DNA of 64,000 bases from Nautilus pompilius (Eukaryota > Mollusca > Cephalopoda > Nautilida > Nautilidae): the NCBI GenBank assembly GCA_018389105.1, contig JACATO010000647.1, positions 111,001 through 175,000 on the forward strand. Reading direction: 5' to 3'. Positions 23,001 to 35,010 of this stretch are shown here, piece by piece; position 1 is the first letter of the stretch; every line of letters starts with the position of its first letter. Position numbers and translations under genes: made by a program. The notes beneath the pieces were generated by a model. It saw nothing but the letters and a program-made list of their open reading frames with translations, did not search any database and had not been told where the DNA came from.

Positions 23001-23426
23001 TTAAGTTTTTTTTTTTTTTAAAACATGAAAAAGATTATGCATCTCTTATTATTATTCCTTATGTGCTTGTTCTTTCTAACAACTTAATTCTTGAGCTAAT
23101 TAAAACAGAAAAACACCCTGACACCACATCTCTCCAGATTATGCTCTTTCACACATTTGTAATAATTTTTTATAAAGCATCCTTACTGCCGCTGAAAATT
23201 CACAGAATATGTTCCTTATAACTTCCCCGTTTATTTCTTACCATTGTTTAATTCTTTGTCAATTTTTTCAAGTTTTCAACTGTAGATTAATTTCAAATTG
23301 CAGGATGTGTCTCACAACATGCGTATTTTGACCAATGACCTGTTCCACATGGAAGATATGGTGGACATCATCACCAGCTGTAATCTCCTACCAGAAATAC
23401 ACATCTCGCTCTCTGCAGAAGCATAA
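13965..23426 (+). CDS. BLOC1S3: BLOC1S3, BLOC-1 complex subunit 3 (six coding exons)
   Basis: Exons 13965-14072, 14788-14884, 15525-15618, 16168-16187, 20016-20137 and 23304-23426 join in frame to 187 residues (human is about 200). BLOC-1 is a cytosolic coiled-coil complex that sorts cargo from endosomes to lysosome-related organelles (family knowledge). The N-terminus carries two copies of the family motif: GEASESEDED at 14-23 and GEASESDEE at 46-54, matching VPGEATETDSE and AGEAAETDSE in human BLOC1S3 (from memory). Residues 100-187 form a helical C-terminal region: TLLHGKLRERNMEFAHHI aligns with the human SLLQLRLAESQARLDHDV, and the end NLLPEIHISL aligns with RLLPDIRGV. Human BLOC1S3 has one coding exon, so the split structure is a lineage difference. 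Divergent with SNIP1. Confidence 0.9.
14204..14276 (+). repeat. Possible old interspersed repeat, copy 1
   Basis: Resembles 26921-26994 by eye: both run CTACTAC, a short gap, then a TCT(G)TATTATTC stretch, ACAGGTT, then GCCATAGAG. Similarity looks like roughly two thirds over about 70 bases. The family is not recognised. Confidence 0.3.
14788..14884 (+). CDS. BLOC1S3: BLOC1S3 coding exon 2
   Basis: Acceptor ATATTTTGCAG, 97 bases, donor GTATCA. Encodes LVKSEVVISGEASESDEE through RAYLPTLK with one base over. It carries the second GEASES repeat. A longer T-tract acceptor at 14719 would bring in a stop before this repeat, so the later acceptor is chosen. Confidence 0.85.
15525..15618 (+). CDS. 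BLOC1S3: BLOC1S3 coding exon 3
   Basis: Acceptor CTTTGCTTTAG, 94 bases, donor GTGAGT. Encodes VDTGAMGDQNLSSALPSP through KKPKYNT. This is a Ser/Pro-rich linker of low conservation. Confidence 0.8.
16168..16187 (+). CDS. BLOC1S3: BLOC1S3 coding exon 4, a 20-base micro-exon
   Basis: Acceptor TTTGTGCTCCAG, only 20 bases, donor GTAAGT. It encodes TLLHGKL with two split codons. Joining it to exons 3 and 5 is what restores the frame and gives the conserved LLHGKLRERNMEFAHHI. Both splice sites are strong, as is usual for micro-exons. Confidence 0.8.
17727..17780. repeat. CT-then-GA microsatellite
   Basis: A run of CT followed by CACA/CAGA and a run of GA, forming a near-palindrome able to fold on itself. 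Confidence 0.9.
18215..19206 (+). mobile_element. Tc1-like transposon relic, copy 1
   Basis: Its 5' part (TGAGTATAAAATGCAAATAA, then ATCAGAAAGTGCCACACCTGC near 18366) matches that of copy 2 at 25272. Broken transposase pieces read in the plus direction. They include LSKIDEHLRVSSL and, near 18950-19025, FSFQHNNNPIHTANVIKTS, the degraded FQQDNDPKHT block of Tc1 transposases. The frame is interrupted many times. The 3' inverted end was not found, so the right boundary is approximate. Confidence 0.65.
20016..20137 (+). CDS. BLOC1S3: BLOC1S3 coding exon 5
   Basis: Acceptor TTTTATTTACAG, 122 bases, donor GTGATG. Encodes RERNMEFAHHIRDAVSHTF through LLKTQAVIQ, a helix matching the conserved family core. 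Confidence 0.88.
20138..23303 (+). other. BLOC1S3 intron 5
   Basis: 3.2 kb of AT-rich DNA. 20421-20642 (minus) and 21165-21401 (minus) hold open frames of under 80 codons that match no family I know. The stretch 22690-22930 has a weak tRNA-type B-box look (GTTTGATCCCAG) and could be an old SINE. I see no exon. Confidence 0.5.
23304..23426 (+). CDS. BLOC1S3: BLOC1S3 coding exon 6 and stop
   Basis: Acceptor TTTCAAATTGCAG, 40 codons plus TAA. Encodes DVSHNMRILTNDLFHMED through LLPEIHISLSAEA, the conserved end of the family. Confidence 0.9.
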   Translation, partial: DVSHNMRILTNDLFHMEDMVDIITSCNLLPEIHISLSAEA

Positions 23427-23552
23427 GACCACCTACAGCTACCTTTACTGAAGCAGATTAGCATAAACCTCCCATTGTCTTAATATATCAAGGAGAAATA
23501 ACTTAATGACTTTTACTTTATAATAACTTGTTTGCTAATATTTTCATTTAAG

Positions 23553-23558
23553 AATAAA
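23553..23558 (+). promoter_or_regulatory. Candidate BLOC1S3 polyadenylation signal
   Basis: AATAAA about 130 bases after the stop codon. Other AATAAA hexamers follow within 1 kb, so the site is tentative. Confidence 0.4.
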
Positions 23559-25271
23559 TTTTGGTGAAATAACCAGAATTTTATATTCCTTTATTCACAT
23601 TAGTGCTGCATAATGTGTAAGGGCCAATAACTTTGGATATTAAAATTAAATCGAAATTTATACTGAGTTAATTCCCTTTGAGTTTCAGCTGGTGTATTTT
23701 TTAAAATGCTAATAAAAAAAAACTTGCTAATTATTTCACACACAACTTACACGGAGATCGATTGTTATGGAGAACCCTGTATATGATCTTCAAGCAGTAG
23801 CAGCTATTAGAATAAGAGAGATTACCACCACAACATTAAAAATGGTTTGGGAAACCTGAAGACTTTATACTCTGCTAAAATCGTGTGTGTGTGTATGTAT
23901 ATTATATATTAAATTAATAATTCAGCTTTGTGCTGCTTTATTCATAGATTTAGTGAATTTACAGACAGTATATCTTTAAAAGAAGAATAAAGGCTTGCTC
24001 ATTTGTTTTCACAAAGTCAATTTAAATTCTACTTAACAAGACAAAATAGAAATATACTGTTGAGCTACCAACCTTGGTAACGAATAGCATAGGTGATAGC
24101 TTGTTGAAGATCTATGATAGATCTGTGCTTGACAGGAGAATATTAGTGCAGCCTTCACAATGCACCTTTTTGTTCTATTTTGAAATTTGACAATTTACAT
24201 GAGTGAAGAATAACATTGGTATTATATAAGAAATTGGTTTGTGTAAGCATTTGTACAAAACTCAATCATAAGACCTGCCATAATTTCCATCCATCCATCC
24301 ATAATTCAGGCTTGCTTTTTATTCTCTTGATAAATGTGTATTTTGAAATTTAAAATAGTTTATACTGATTGTGAAAGACCATAAAAACCTTAAGAAAAAT
24401 ACTAACAATTCTGCAGTTTTAGAAATAGCAATTGTTTATTTAAAGTTTTCCTTGTGATAATAAAAAAAGAACCTTTTGTTGTTTTATTAATGAGGCATCT
24501 TTCATTAATTAGTTTTCAAAAGTGCATGTACAAATATTGTGTATAATATAGCACAGCAATTAACATACAGGATATAGATGAATTGTTTGTTTTCTTCAGA
24601 TCAGCTCTAGCGTTATTAGCTTGTTTTGTTTAGTTATTGGATGGACTCAGGAAGCAAATTGTGCAGGAAAAATAAATGCATAGCAGTATGACCTTTCAGT
24701 TGATTTGTATTGCTACTGTTAACCACTATTATTAGCAAGTAATTTATTTTGATTATTTGTTACTAGAAAAAATTTTCAAACCATCTGCGTTTACTAATTC
24801 TGTATTCTATTTTGATAGATTATTAAGTAGTCTTGTTAATACTTATAGAGCTAATGCTAAGCTTCAGCAGCATAGCCATACTGGATTATGGGGTAAGAGA
24901 AAATAAGTGAGGTTTACCCTTGCTACTATATCAAAGACTCACCTCAGACTGAATGTGTATGGATCATTCATGAAAACTCTTGTTTCAAGAACTTTAGGGC
25001 AATCATTTCATTTGTAAACATTTATGCATAGTCATTTGTAGGCTTCTGCTATCATTGACTGAAAAAAAGAAAACCAAAATATTTCTCACTTTAAACATTT
25101 GTCACATTGAGTAGCTCCATCTATCTCTCTCTCTCTCTCTCTCTAAGTTTCTTATCTACTTCAAATGAAATTACTTTTGTAAGTAGAATGTTGCATGATC
25201 TGAAAAATGGTACAATTTGATTTTGAGTTTATTACAGAAAATAGGCATAAATCCTTTTTGGTTATTATATA

Positions 25272-26300
25272 CAGTATGGGAATAACTGGGTATAAAATGA
25301 AACTAACATGAAGTAGAGTCACATCTGATGTGTTAAAAATGAAATCCTCCACAGTACTGTCATGTGGTGTTATAGTAACCTGTGATTGGTTGTCATGTGA
25401 GCAATCAGAAAGTGCCACACCTGCAGAACTATATAAGTGGGAATTGGGCCGGTTTGCTTCGAGTTTGAGATGTCCCCCGTAAAGTGCATCATGTGTGTGA
25501 TATACTATATATTACAAATAAAACATGATGCAGATATTCAAAATTACTACAAATTATCACAACAGGGACAACGACAACTTTGAGGGTTAGTAAAAAAAAA
25601 AAAAATTACAGTATGGAGTGATATTTGTGACTTAAATTTACTATATTAAATTATTATATTGACTTAAATTTGTGTAAAATTTAAAATAAAATAAATTCTC
25701 TCTTTGAAATTCATTTTAAATTCAAATATATTTCCACTACCTTTTATGTGATTTCAGAAATGTCACTGGCCACTGGGTGTATTGTGTATAGTGGACCAGC
25801 TGCAGCGAATAGTCCTAGATTCTATAAAAAATATAAGCAGTGATATCACTGTAGTTAAATAAAGTGGTGATGAATATTATGGCTTCTGGCAAGGGAATAT
25901 TGCATGATGTATGGAAATTGGTAAAGGCTGCTTTGTGGTGGATAGGAGCTGTATGGAAAACACTAAGGAGGATATGCAAAACTGGTACTGTTGACAGTAG
26001 ATGCAGCCAAGGAAGAAAACCCAAACTCCAAAATTGATGAGTACCTCAGGGTATCTTCTCTAGACAGATGAAAAGCCAGTGGACATCTTGCAAATGGCCT
26101 GGCTGCAACTACAGGTATACGTTTTCTCAAGAAGCGTATGATATTCAATGGATGTATAACTGCCTGAAAATCTTTATGAGTCCAAGTTTGGACTGTTTGG
26201 TGATGGAGAAATACAAGTTGAGTCCTGCATGTCAGTTAAAGGTGTTGGAGATTTGCATAAAATATAAGGTGTACAGGCTACTGATAAGTATAGGTAGGTC
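25272..26300 (+). mobile_element. Tc1-like transposon relic, copy 2
   Basis: Starts CAGTATGGGAATAACTGGG directly after a TA, as expected for a Tc1/mariner end. Shares TATAAAATG, GAAATC(T/C)TCC and CAGAAAGTGCCACACCTGCAG with copy 1. A stretch of about 400 bases (near 25441-25860) has no counterpart in copy 1 and may be a later insertion. Transposase traces resume near 25900-26150 with many breaks. The 3' end was not found. Confidence 0.6.
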
Positions 26301-26376
26301 ATCCATTATACCATTCCCTCAGAAAGGCTTTTCGGTGTGTGAGGATCCCGCAATACTTTTCAAACATATGGAGGAC

Positions 26377-26455
26377 AGATAGCTCTCCTGTCAAAAAGAC
26401 CACAGACAACTTTGTCACATATCTGTGTATATTTCCTCATGGCATTTGGTTGTGC
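26377..26455 (+). repeat. Possible interspersed repeat, copy A
   Basis: Shares AGCTCTCCTGTCA, then AAGAC, ACA(A/G)AC and a CATGGCATTTGG-like block with 31974-32060. Family not recognised. Confidence 0.35.
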
Positions 26456-26920
26456 TGGATGGTGGTTTATGCTGCTACTTGCAAAAGTTATCAATAGGAT
26501 GAGACTAATTTTTTTAGAACATTTAATTTCTGATTGGTGATGGCAGCAATAAAACTCAAACGAGTGGTAGCGATCTGTGAAAATGGTGGACGACTTCAGA
26601 ACTCCATTCAGTAAATTTGTCAGTAATTTATTTAATAGCAAAAACAGAATGGTGGGCAGAGGAAGTAAGATCCCTCAGCGAGTAGACACAGTAACAAATG
26701 AAGTAAGTCAGGTAAGAACAAAGATTATTGGTGGATGCACTAAAGAAAGCAGAGGATCGAGGATTTTCCCACGTTACTTTATTTAGTATTAACCAAACTA
26801 ACAAATTGCTACTACTCAGGTGATGGGAAATGCTAGAACTAACCCACTCTTTTTTTTTTTTTTTTTTTTTTGTAGAAGTGATATATTTGAAAAATTAATC
26901 CTCTATGTACCATTTGTATC

Positions 26921-26994
26921 CTACTACCCTTCAAATCTCTATTATTCAGCACAGGTTAAGCCATAGAGGCTGAGACACAAAGTACCTTCTACAA
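26921..26994 (+). repeat. Possible old interspersed repeat, copy 2
   Basis: Partner of 14204-14276 (shared ACAGGTT and GCCATAGAG blocks). Weak similarity, judged by eye. Confidence 0.3.
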
Positions 26995-29714
26995 TGTAAC
27001 AACAAATCTCTATCACTCCAATTCCAGATTTTTCATTGAGTGGGTTGACTAAGTATGTAGCCAGTTCAACAAATAATTGGTGTTAGACCCAGGTCCATGC
27101 AGTGTAAGGTTAAAAACTGATTTAGTTAATGGTACCCTTTTTACTACTGTTGGCAGCCACACAATGTGCCTGATGTGGTGGATTACAAAAGATAAAGAGT
27201 TTTCTAAAAACATTTTATTAAAAGCCAGTTACAGTGAAAAGTCCATTTTCAGTTTATTGTACACAGGAAATGCATTCACAATTTTCAAATGAAGCTAATG
27301 ACCATTAAAATTTGCATAATAATAATAATTTAGAATGTATCATTTAAAATAAATCCATGAAAATGTTAATATTACCCATTCTTGAACATTTAAGTTACTT
27401 TTCCAAAATTAATCATTCAATAGTCTCATAGCTAAAATTAAATTGTATCAACTATGACCTTGTGACTAAAATAGTACATAAATTCAGTGTTCCTGAATAA
27501 ACTGTCTTAACATCAAATCAAAAGAATTCATTCCATTAATTATTTTGTATCAAAAAATGTGTAAACTAAAAAAAATTGAATACATTTAATTGTAAATTGA
27601 TATAGGAAAATGCTATATGTCAGGATTTCTAAAAACATTTTAGGTTATGATAAAACTGGAGAAAAAAATTGGTTATTCATGTAAATATGTTGATATAATA
27701 AAAATAAAACTAGTTGAAATATATAAATTTTAAAAAAATTTAATAAACTGTAATTTTAGAAATTATACATTAAAAAAAAAAGCCTAATGTTAAATAGAAT
27801 ATTCTTTTGTCTTGTTTTTTTCAATTTACCAGTCTCTAATTTGCACTGCTTTAGAAGTAATATGGTGATGGAAATTCTTCTGACAAAAGATGAGATAGGC
27901 TATAAATGATTGCTGCCAACACTAGAACTAGCACTGATTTTGATTGATGTTACTTGGTGTTTTTCTATTTGTATGCAAGAGTTGAGTTATTTCCCATTCA
28001 TTATTAAACAAACAAAATAAATATTTTGTTAGTCATATTCTCAGCTAGAGATAAACTTCCACTCGTTCACTCTTCTTTCAGTTTGTTGAAAGATTAAAGC
28101 TTCAAATTTGAAAACAGCTACCATTATCTGATAAACATTTAATATTATATATGTGTGTGCAAATGTCTTTAAATCTGTAATAGCAATTTAAGAAAAAAAA
28201 CAAAACAAAATATAATTTTACACTATGTAACTATTAACAATGAATAACTTGAGAGCATTATAGCCCTTTCCCTCAACTTTGAAAGCCTGTAACATCAGTT
28301 AATGGATTCTCGCATTAAAACTGAGCTTACCCTCATGAATGATTGAATTACCCCCAAAAAATGAAAGTTTCTTTTTTTTTAAAAAAGAAAAAAAAAAAGG
28401 TAGATGCATTAAAATTTTCGTTTATGTGTGTGTAGATTTTGTTTTTCTAAAATTTGTTTTAAGGTCAATTAAATTTCATTTGAAAATGTGTACTAACACC
28501 TTTATTTACAAAAATCTTTTAAAGGTGCAAGCGTAGTCAACCATTAATGAATGGAACACCAACAAATAATGTTTCCTGCTTTAATATGGCTTAGCGCCAA
28601 CCTCTAAATATGTCCCTCATATATATATATATATCTTGCACTAGAGATATTCAAATGAAGCCCAGCTGAAATAGCATCGATGTAATGATAATTGGCTGAG
28701 TTTCATTTTAATATCCATAACAGAAAAAAAACTCCATTGGTCTGAATACCATTAAGGCACAAATTTTGTATTTAGCATGATTATGCTACATGCATTATGT
28801 AGTCATAGTAGTTTTTAATTTCCATAGTAAACATATCCCTTACATGTATATATTTTCCAGTTTTTGATGGCAACAGACTGCATATACAAAGAGATTTTTG
28901 TAGTGGTAACACTATTCTAGTCTTTTGTTAAATCTTTGCCATCCGAAAGAAAATAAATTTAAAAAATCAGGTTTTAGTAATCCAATTATTGGTAGCTTTG
29001 AATCATCCCTGTTTTTTTTTCATAATGTTAATAGTCAATTATTATTAATCTGAAATAATAATTAACCAAGAAAATACACAATGCTATGCTGTAGACAGAA
29101 AGCCTGCTAAAGTAAGAAGAATGTTTGGCACTTGAGGAATAAAATATATTTACAACCTTAGCCTAATACTAACAGCAAAATCTTAGGATAGAAAAAGATA
29201 AACAGGCATTTAACTTTAATTTAACTAATAATGTCTAAAAATAAAAATACTTAGTGAAAGAGAAAACTTGTTGGCAGTTAGTAGAATGAAAAGCTTAACC
29301 CAGAATTTCTGCTAAACGATTCAGCCATCACCCCCCCCACTATTTTCTGGTCTGTGATTGGTCATGGATTGTAAGAACATCACTACTCTGGTCTCACCTT
29401 AGGCAGCTTCAGACTTATGCCTCCACATCTGAATATTTGTAGAAAATGGTCAATTTCAGAGTTAACAAAACTTTAAAAAAAAAAAAGCAAACTCAAGGTG
29501 TAGATTTAATAGTATAAATTAAAAAAAAAAATGTAATAAGTAATTTACATAATCACCCTTCAAACTATTTAAGAATTGAGTGGATAGATTAATGCGATCA
29601 TTGACCAAATACCAATTTATACACCTAAAAAAGAATAGTAATTATTGATAAAACTGAGAAGAACTACTTTAGACTGAAGAATTTTAAATAATTAAACCGT
29701 GAGACGCAATGGTG

Positions 29715-29720
29715 TTTATT
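29715..29720 (-). promoter_or_regulatory. Candidate polyadenylation signal of the Cache gene
   Basis: Reads AATAAA on the minus strand, about 275 bases after the stop codon at 29994. Plausible, not proven. Confidence 0.35.
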
Positions 29721-29993
29721 TTAATCTTGGAAGAAATTAAGACAAAATTAAGAAACAATTTCTTCATGTATATGGATTGAAACCTGCTTACTACAGCAGA
29801 TGCATATTAGAAAAAGAAAAATGACTATATGAAACTACATCTAAAACTTTCTGAAATATGTGTATTTCTTTAAAGTTTTTTTTCCTAAAGTCTGATTCAT
29901 TTAGCAGACAAAGAAAAGGGAAATAACTGTAATGCCAAACTAAGTAAACATTAAGAAAAGCATCCAGTGAAAACTAATTAGGTAGGATGGAGA

Positions 29994-30102
29994 TCAGAAT
30001 CTAAGCTGCAGACACTTCGCAGTTATCAGGCCCAGCAACAGTAGAAACCAACTTAATTTAAAGGATCCAGCTGCAGCAATGCGGCACTTCAGGGTCTCAA
30101 AT
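29994..30102 (-). CDS. Cache gene exon 7: last cysteine and hydrophobic C-terminal tail
   Basis: Acceptor TTTTTTTTCTTTGCAG, 109 bases to TGA at 29996-29994. Encodes RFETLKCRIAAAGSFKLS then WFLLLLGLITAKCLQLRF. Cys864 completes box 2. The tail (small residues AAAGS, then a short spacer, then a hydrophobic run) suits a GPI-attachment signal, with residues around 867-871 as possible omega site. The final KCLQLRF is more polar than most GPI signals, so a short transmembrane anchor is an alternative. Confidence 0.75.
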
Positions 30103-33100
30103 CTGCAAAGAAAAAAAAAGTTACAGATTGCAGCTGCACATCTTCTCTACAAGAAAACAAGGAACCCATTTATGGGGTTCCATCAAGAAGGCATACAAGT
30201 TATTATTAGCCATTTTAATATTGCATGAATCAGATAACAATATTGTTGCAACTGAAAGAATTTATTAGATGCAATGAACAGCTTAAATAAAATAACATCT
30301 CTCTCTCTCTCTCTCTCTGTGGAAGATTTTAAAACAAATTTTCATATGCATTTATTTATCGGTTCATTTAACATTATCTAATGGGACGACACCCAAGACC
30401 TTAGAAAGATTCTTAAAACATAGACAATTAAGAGGATCATTGCTTTTTCTTGCAGAGTTCCTCATGTGACATTGCAGCTGCAAATCTGTCAAACAAGGAA
30501 TGAAAGGTGCGCTTCTTACTACTGATGTACAAAATTTCCCCTTTACAAACTGGCCCCACTCATTCTTTTCAGTTTAGATGGAAATGTCACATTCTGGTAA
30601 AACTTTCCTCATGTGGCATTGAGAGTTATCATAAGATATTCAAATTTTTTCTCTACGTCTGTTTAAGCATTGAAAGTAGCTACTGTTATGCAATTGAGCT
30701 ATCCCTCCCATCTTAAAGAAATTATCAGGTATTTTAATTAAGAATGTTAATTAACTATGTAACTTAAAAGATACGATTAATATCATTATTTGAGGCCAAA
30801 TTAAAAGTGAATGATAAAAATGCCAAAGCAACAAAACCATTCTTTTACCTATTTTCTTGATTTATCATGAACTTCCTGTATTCTTCCTCCATTGTCTGTC
30901 CATCAAAATACCAGGCTAAATCATTGAATGGGTATTCATAACTTTGCTTGCACTCACATTTGTATCCTCCTCTCATGAAGCGAAGTCCAGGGATGTGGAC
31001 ACACTAAAATAAATCAAACATTTAAAGCAGCTATAAAAAAAAATATCCATAAAAAGAAAGATTAGTGCTTCCTTAATTATGTCCTGGATACTTCCTTGTT
31101 GAGCTGAGACAATAAGACAATATTTTTTTTTTGTTTTTTTCAAAAAACAAAAACAAAGTTAAAAGTGGGTAAAAGAAACTACGAACTATTTTATCTCTCT
31201 TATTCTTAAGCTTTCATGGTCTCTGATTTCCTCCCACCTCTAGAAAATAAAGAGTTATAGTAGAGCATGAAGTAAACTGCAGAGAAGCCACTTTAACTGT
31301 TCTTCCCCTGGTATGGGTTGAGTCACAAACCTTCCCAAGGGAAAATTACTGACAGCAACTTTTAAACCATTAAAATCTCTCACTTTTTTTTCAAATGAAA
31401 AAAAAAATGCACTTAAATAATATGTAAATACTCTTGACTTTTAACCCACTCAAGATGCTTCTGATGGACTCATCAGCTGTATGATAGCCTTCAGAAGTTT
31501 TGGCCCATCATTCACAGGAACTTCAGGATAGTGGGACTAGCACAGGGTGATTGATGTTCAGCCCCTCTGTATTGTCTATCAGCTTAGCTGTGTTCCCCAC
31601 TCTATGTATGAACATCTAAGACATATCCACCTTGATGCCCTCTCACTGATTTTGCACCACCTAGATGAGAAACTAATGATTTTTTAGTGTTTTCCCCACC
31701 AATCTTCCAAGAGCTTTGCCACCTACTTCCACTGGGGAAAACCCGTGGTTTCCATTCCTTCATCTTCATTTCTTGGCACGAGTCTTCATACTTTGTTCTT
31801 TACCCTTTTTTTTTGCTTCTTCTATTCTGTCTGCCTGTTGGATTGTTAACTCGATTAACAATACATGACCAGATGATGATATCAGTAGCTATTTCTTAAC
31901 TAAAAATATCTAATAATTTAATTGCTTCATGAGTTACAAAGAAATCCCAGTAAATTTAATGTTCGTGCAACACTATAGCTCTCCTGTCAGGAAGACTGTA
32001 AACAACCATTTGCATTGTAATTGTGCAAGATGTCCCATGTCATTTGGCATCTCTACTTTGTCTACTCTCTCTTTAAAAGAGACTTAAAAATAGTCATCTC
32101 TGAAGTATCAATGTGAACATAATCAATCATTTATTATTATGCATAGAATCATTACTAGTAATAATAAATTCTAAAAGTTTGTAAATTTCTTTACTTTGTT
32201 CCCTCACAAGTCAGTAATCATGTGTTTTCATACATGATTAGCCCCTATTGTAAGAAATTAACCTTTTGTATACATCAATTTTTACCTTACTTATTTGCAC
32301 CTCAGCCTAGAAGTACTAGATGGAATTTGTGTTGAACTGCTGAATATCCCAACAACCTTTTTTTGTCTCAAAACAAAGCAAAACAACAAAAACAACAAAA
32401 AACAGACAATGGCACAATACAATAAAATCCATCAAACAAGAGACCAGTTAGGGCTTATTGAAATGATGCTGTCTATAATCGTCAGCCACTTTTCCATCAA
32501 TGCTGTGGTGCCTGCTTTTTGACTTTGGCACCGGAAAATAATCACAGTCTTATCACGTGATTATTCCGCCAGTGCCAAGGCCGATAATCAAGCTCATCTC
32601 CTGAAAAAATTGTTTCACTTATTTATTTATTTATTTATTTAAATTAAAGAGGCTTTCTCTAAATAAAATGCAAGAAGCATTTCATTTAATTGTTACAAAT
32701 GTCTTCAAAACTACACACAAGTAGAACACAGAAATTTCAATCGTAGATCTTGCAGTCTTCAGCAAATGTAGAATTTAAAGGCAGAAATCCATTTATAATC
32801 ATTGCTGAATTAATCTTTGCATTAAATTTCTTTTTCTTTTTTTTACTTTAATACAAAATAATTTATTCATTCATCTAATTTTTTTAAAGGTTACATTATG
32901 GAAATAATTTACTTGTATTAAGAAAAGATAAAAATTACCATATTTTTGTTGAATTATATGCATTTTTCACCTTTAGTAAAGTTTCTAGCTAAGATATCTA
33001 CCTGGTGCACTGTTTCTAAATATTCAGGCCAACCAGACATCTCTACACCTTACAAAAAACAAATAGATGATAAAAGAAATGTGCAGTGTATCAAAAAAAT

Positions 33101-34978
33101 GGTAGCAATATAATATTATGATATTAATACTGAAATATTTTCTCTAAATGTGGATACTAATCTCCATCATAATCATGCAATAACGACCTTTCCCCATTTA
33201 TAAACAATAGCGAGAGAAATAACTCAGATGTTACTCCATTTTTTTTACTTACTTCTAATTTACCGATGGCAATAGTTGAGTTGAAACTGTTCAGTGGTGG
33301 ACAGACTTCCATATTTTAACAAACCATAAATTGCTATGGACTAATTAATGACCACATCTGATAAATAAATAATTTTTAACTCACCTGTCCACCTGTTTTT
33401 GTTTTTTTTTCAAATTGGTGCTGAAAACGCAGCTGGCAGAAAAAGAAATACCTGTGAACACAGGACAAACCTTTGACGCCTCACCCATACAAGAGGTGAA
33501 CCAGTCAAATTTCTCTACGTGCTGAGATAGCCAAACCCAGAGAAGGGGAAGTATGAATACTAGAGAGTCCCCTTTTCATCTATTTATTCCAGTCTGTGAG
33601 TAAATAAACTTTTTCAGTGTCAAATAGTAGTTGGTTTCTTCATAGATATAGGAATATATGAAAAATGGGTCCTTTGTTCTCACCTCTCATCACAACCCAT
33701 CAAATTCATGGTAGGGATGATCATCTTTGGTGTAATGTCCAAGACTACCATTGGCTCTCTTGGTACTTTTTAAAATTCTCTTCTTGAGGAAGTGGGCAAT
33801 CAGAGTAAAAAATAGGTTTGTTTGTTGTTTTTTTTTAAAAAAAAATTGAGAACATCAATAAAAAAACAATTTTAAGCATCATTATAACTTACGTAAGTTG
33901 ACTCGAAGTCACATTTCGCTGTATTCTTAAATGCATTTGCTTCATAGAACTTAGAAGGGCATTGTTTGATATCAAGGTAATCCAAATCAACATCCACTGT
34001 CACGACACCTCTGCAATTAAATTTTAGAATTTTGAGATAATGGTACACTGAAAAACATTGTCTAAAGTCTGCAGAAAGGGAAAAGAATTTCTCAAGTTGT
34101 CTTTATTAATTATTTCACTTGGCTGTTTGTCATGTCTGCTTTTTTTGGTACGGTTTCTCAGACTTTCATCACTACCTATTTTATGTGGATGAGAGTCGAA
34201 TTCTCAACCAAATGGATCTTGGAACCGAAACAATACATCACTGACCTACAGAGTGTATTTTGGATTACTCCCTACCTATTGGAATCAACTTCACCATTCT
34301 TGAATTAGAAATCAACCTAGTGAAACCAATCAATTCTTTCCATGACTGTCCTACGAACAGCAACAAGAAATACTCTTCGAATCAGTCAACAGAAGATCAG
34401 GGTTAGGTGATAGAATCTTTGGAAATGATTTCTGATACATCAGCAGCACTGCCAATGAGATTTTGCTAAATATCACACCTGTTTATATGCACAGAGCTTA
34501 CACATATATACACCTAACTGTGGCAACCTTATCTCCTTTGCATAACTCATGTATGATGATGTAATAAAAGCAAACAAAAAATCAAGTAGCGTCTTTACCT
34601 ACTATGGGATATTTAAAAAGAGAAAGGATTCACTTTGCATGCGGTAGAAAAGAACGTGGGAATGAATGACAAATCTCCTTTAAAGGATGAAGTGGCTATC
34701 TTAAAATAAAATAAAAAGATGAGCCAATACAAAAACAAAAACAATTTATTATCCACCACTATCTAAACATTTAAAATGGCAAATCTGACCAAAATATGAA
34801 ATGGAACTACGTATCTCAAACAACGCACTTTAATAGAATTTTTTTTCAAACCAAACTCTAAGAAATTTCTCATGGAAATTATTTTGCTAAAGGTATATTA
34901 CATAATTACAAGTATAAAGGGTATTAGAAGACCCCTGTTTCTTTCCCACAATGCATCGAGTGGATGGAATTTCGGATG

Positions 34979-35010
<32 letters not shown>

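Larger units (their letters stand above)
23427..29993. other. Intergenic region between BLOC1S3 and the Cache gene
   Basis: AT-rich, no convincing exon on either strand. The two genes converge here. Holds the BLOC1S3 3' UTR, a CT microsatellite near 25120-25145, the second Tc1-like relic (25272-26300), two weak repeat copies (26377-26455, 26921-26994) and, at its right end, the Cache gene 3' UTR. I searched it on the minus strand for seven-helix receptor exons and saw none. Confidence 0.65.
31004..33892 (-). other. Cache gene intron 5
   Basis: 2.9 kb, AT-rich. Holds a weak repeat (31974-32060), a strong foldback (32524-32580) and an ATTT run near 32622-32641. A 47-base splice-flanked stretch near 33000 was considered as an exon and rejected on phase. 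Confidence 0.7.

Noticed and set aside
33004-33050. A 47-base splice-flanked stretch as an extra exon between exons 5 and 6
   Set aside because: The length is not a multiple of three and the phase-0 reading meets a stop at its second codon.
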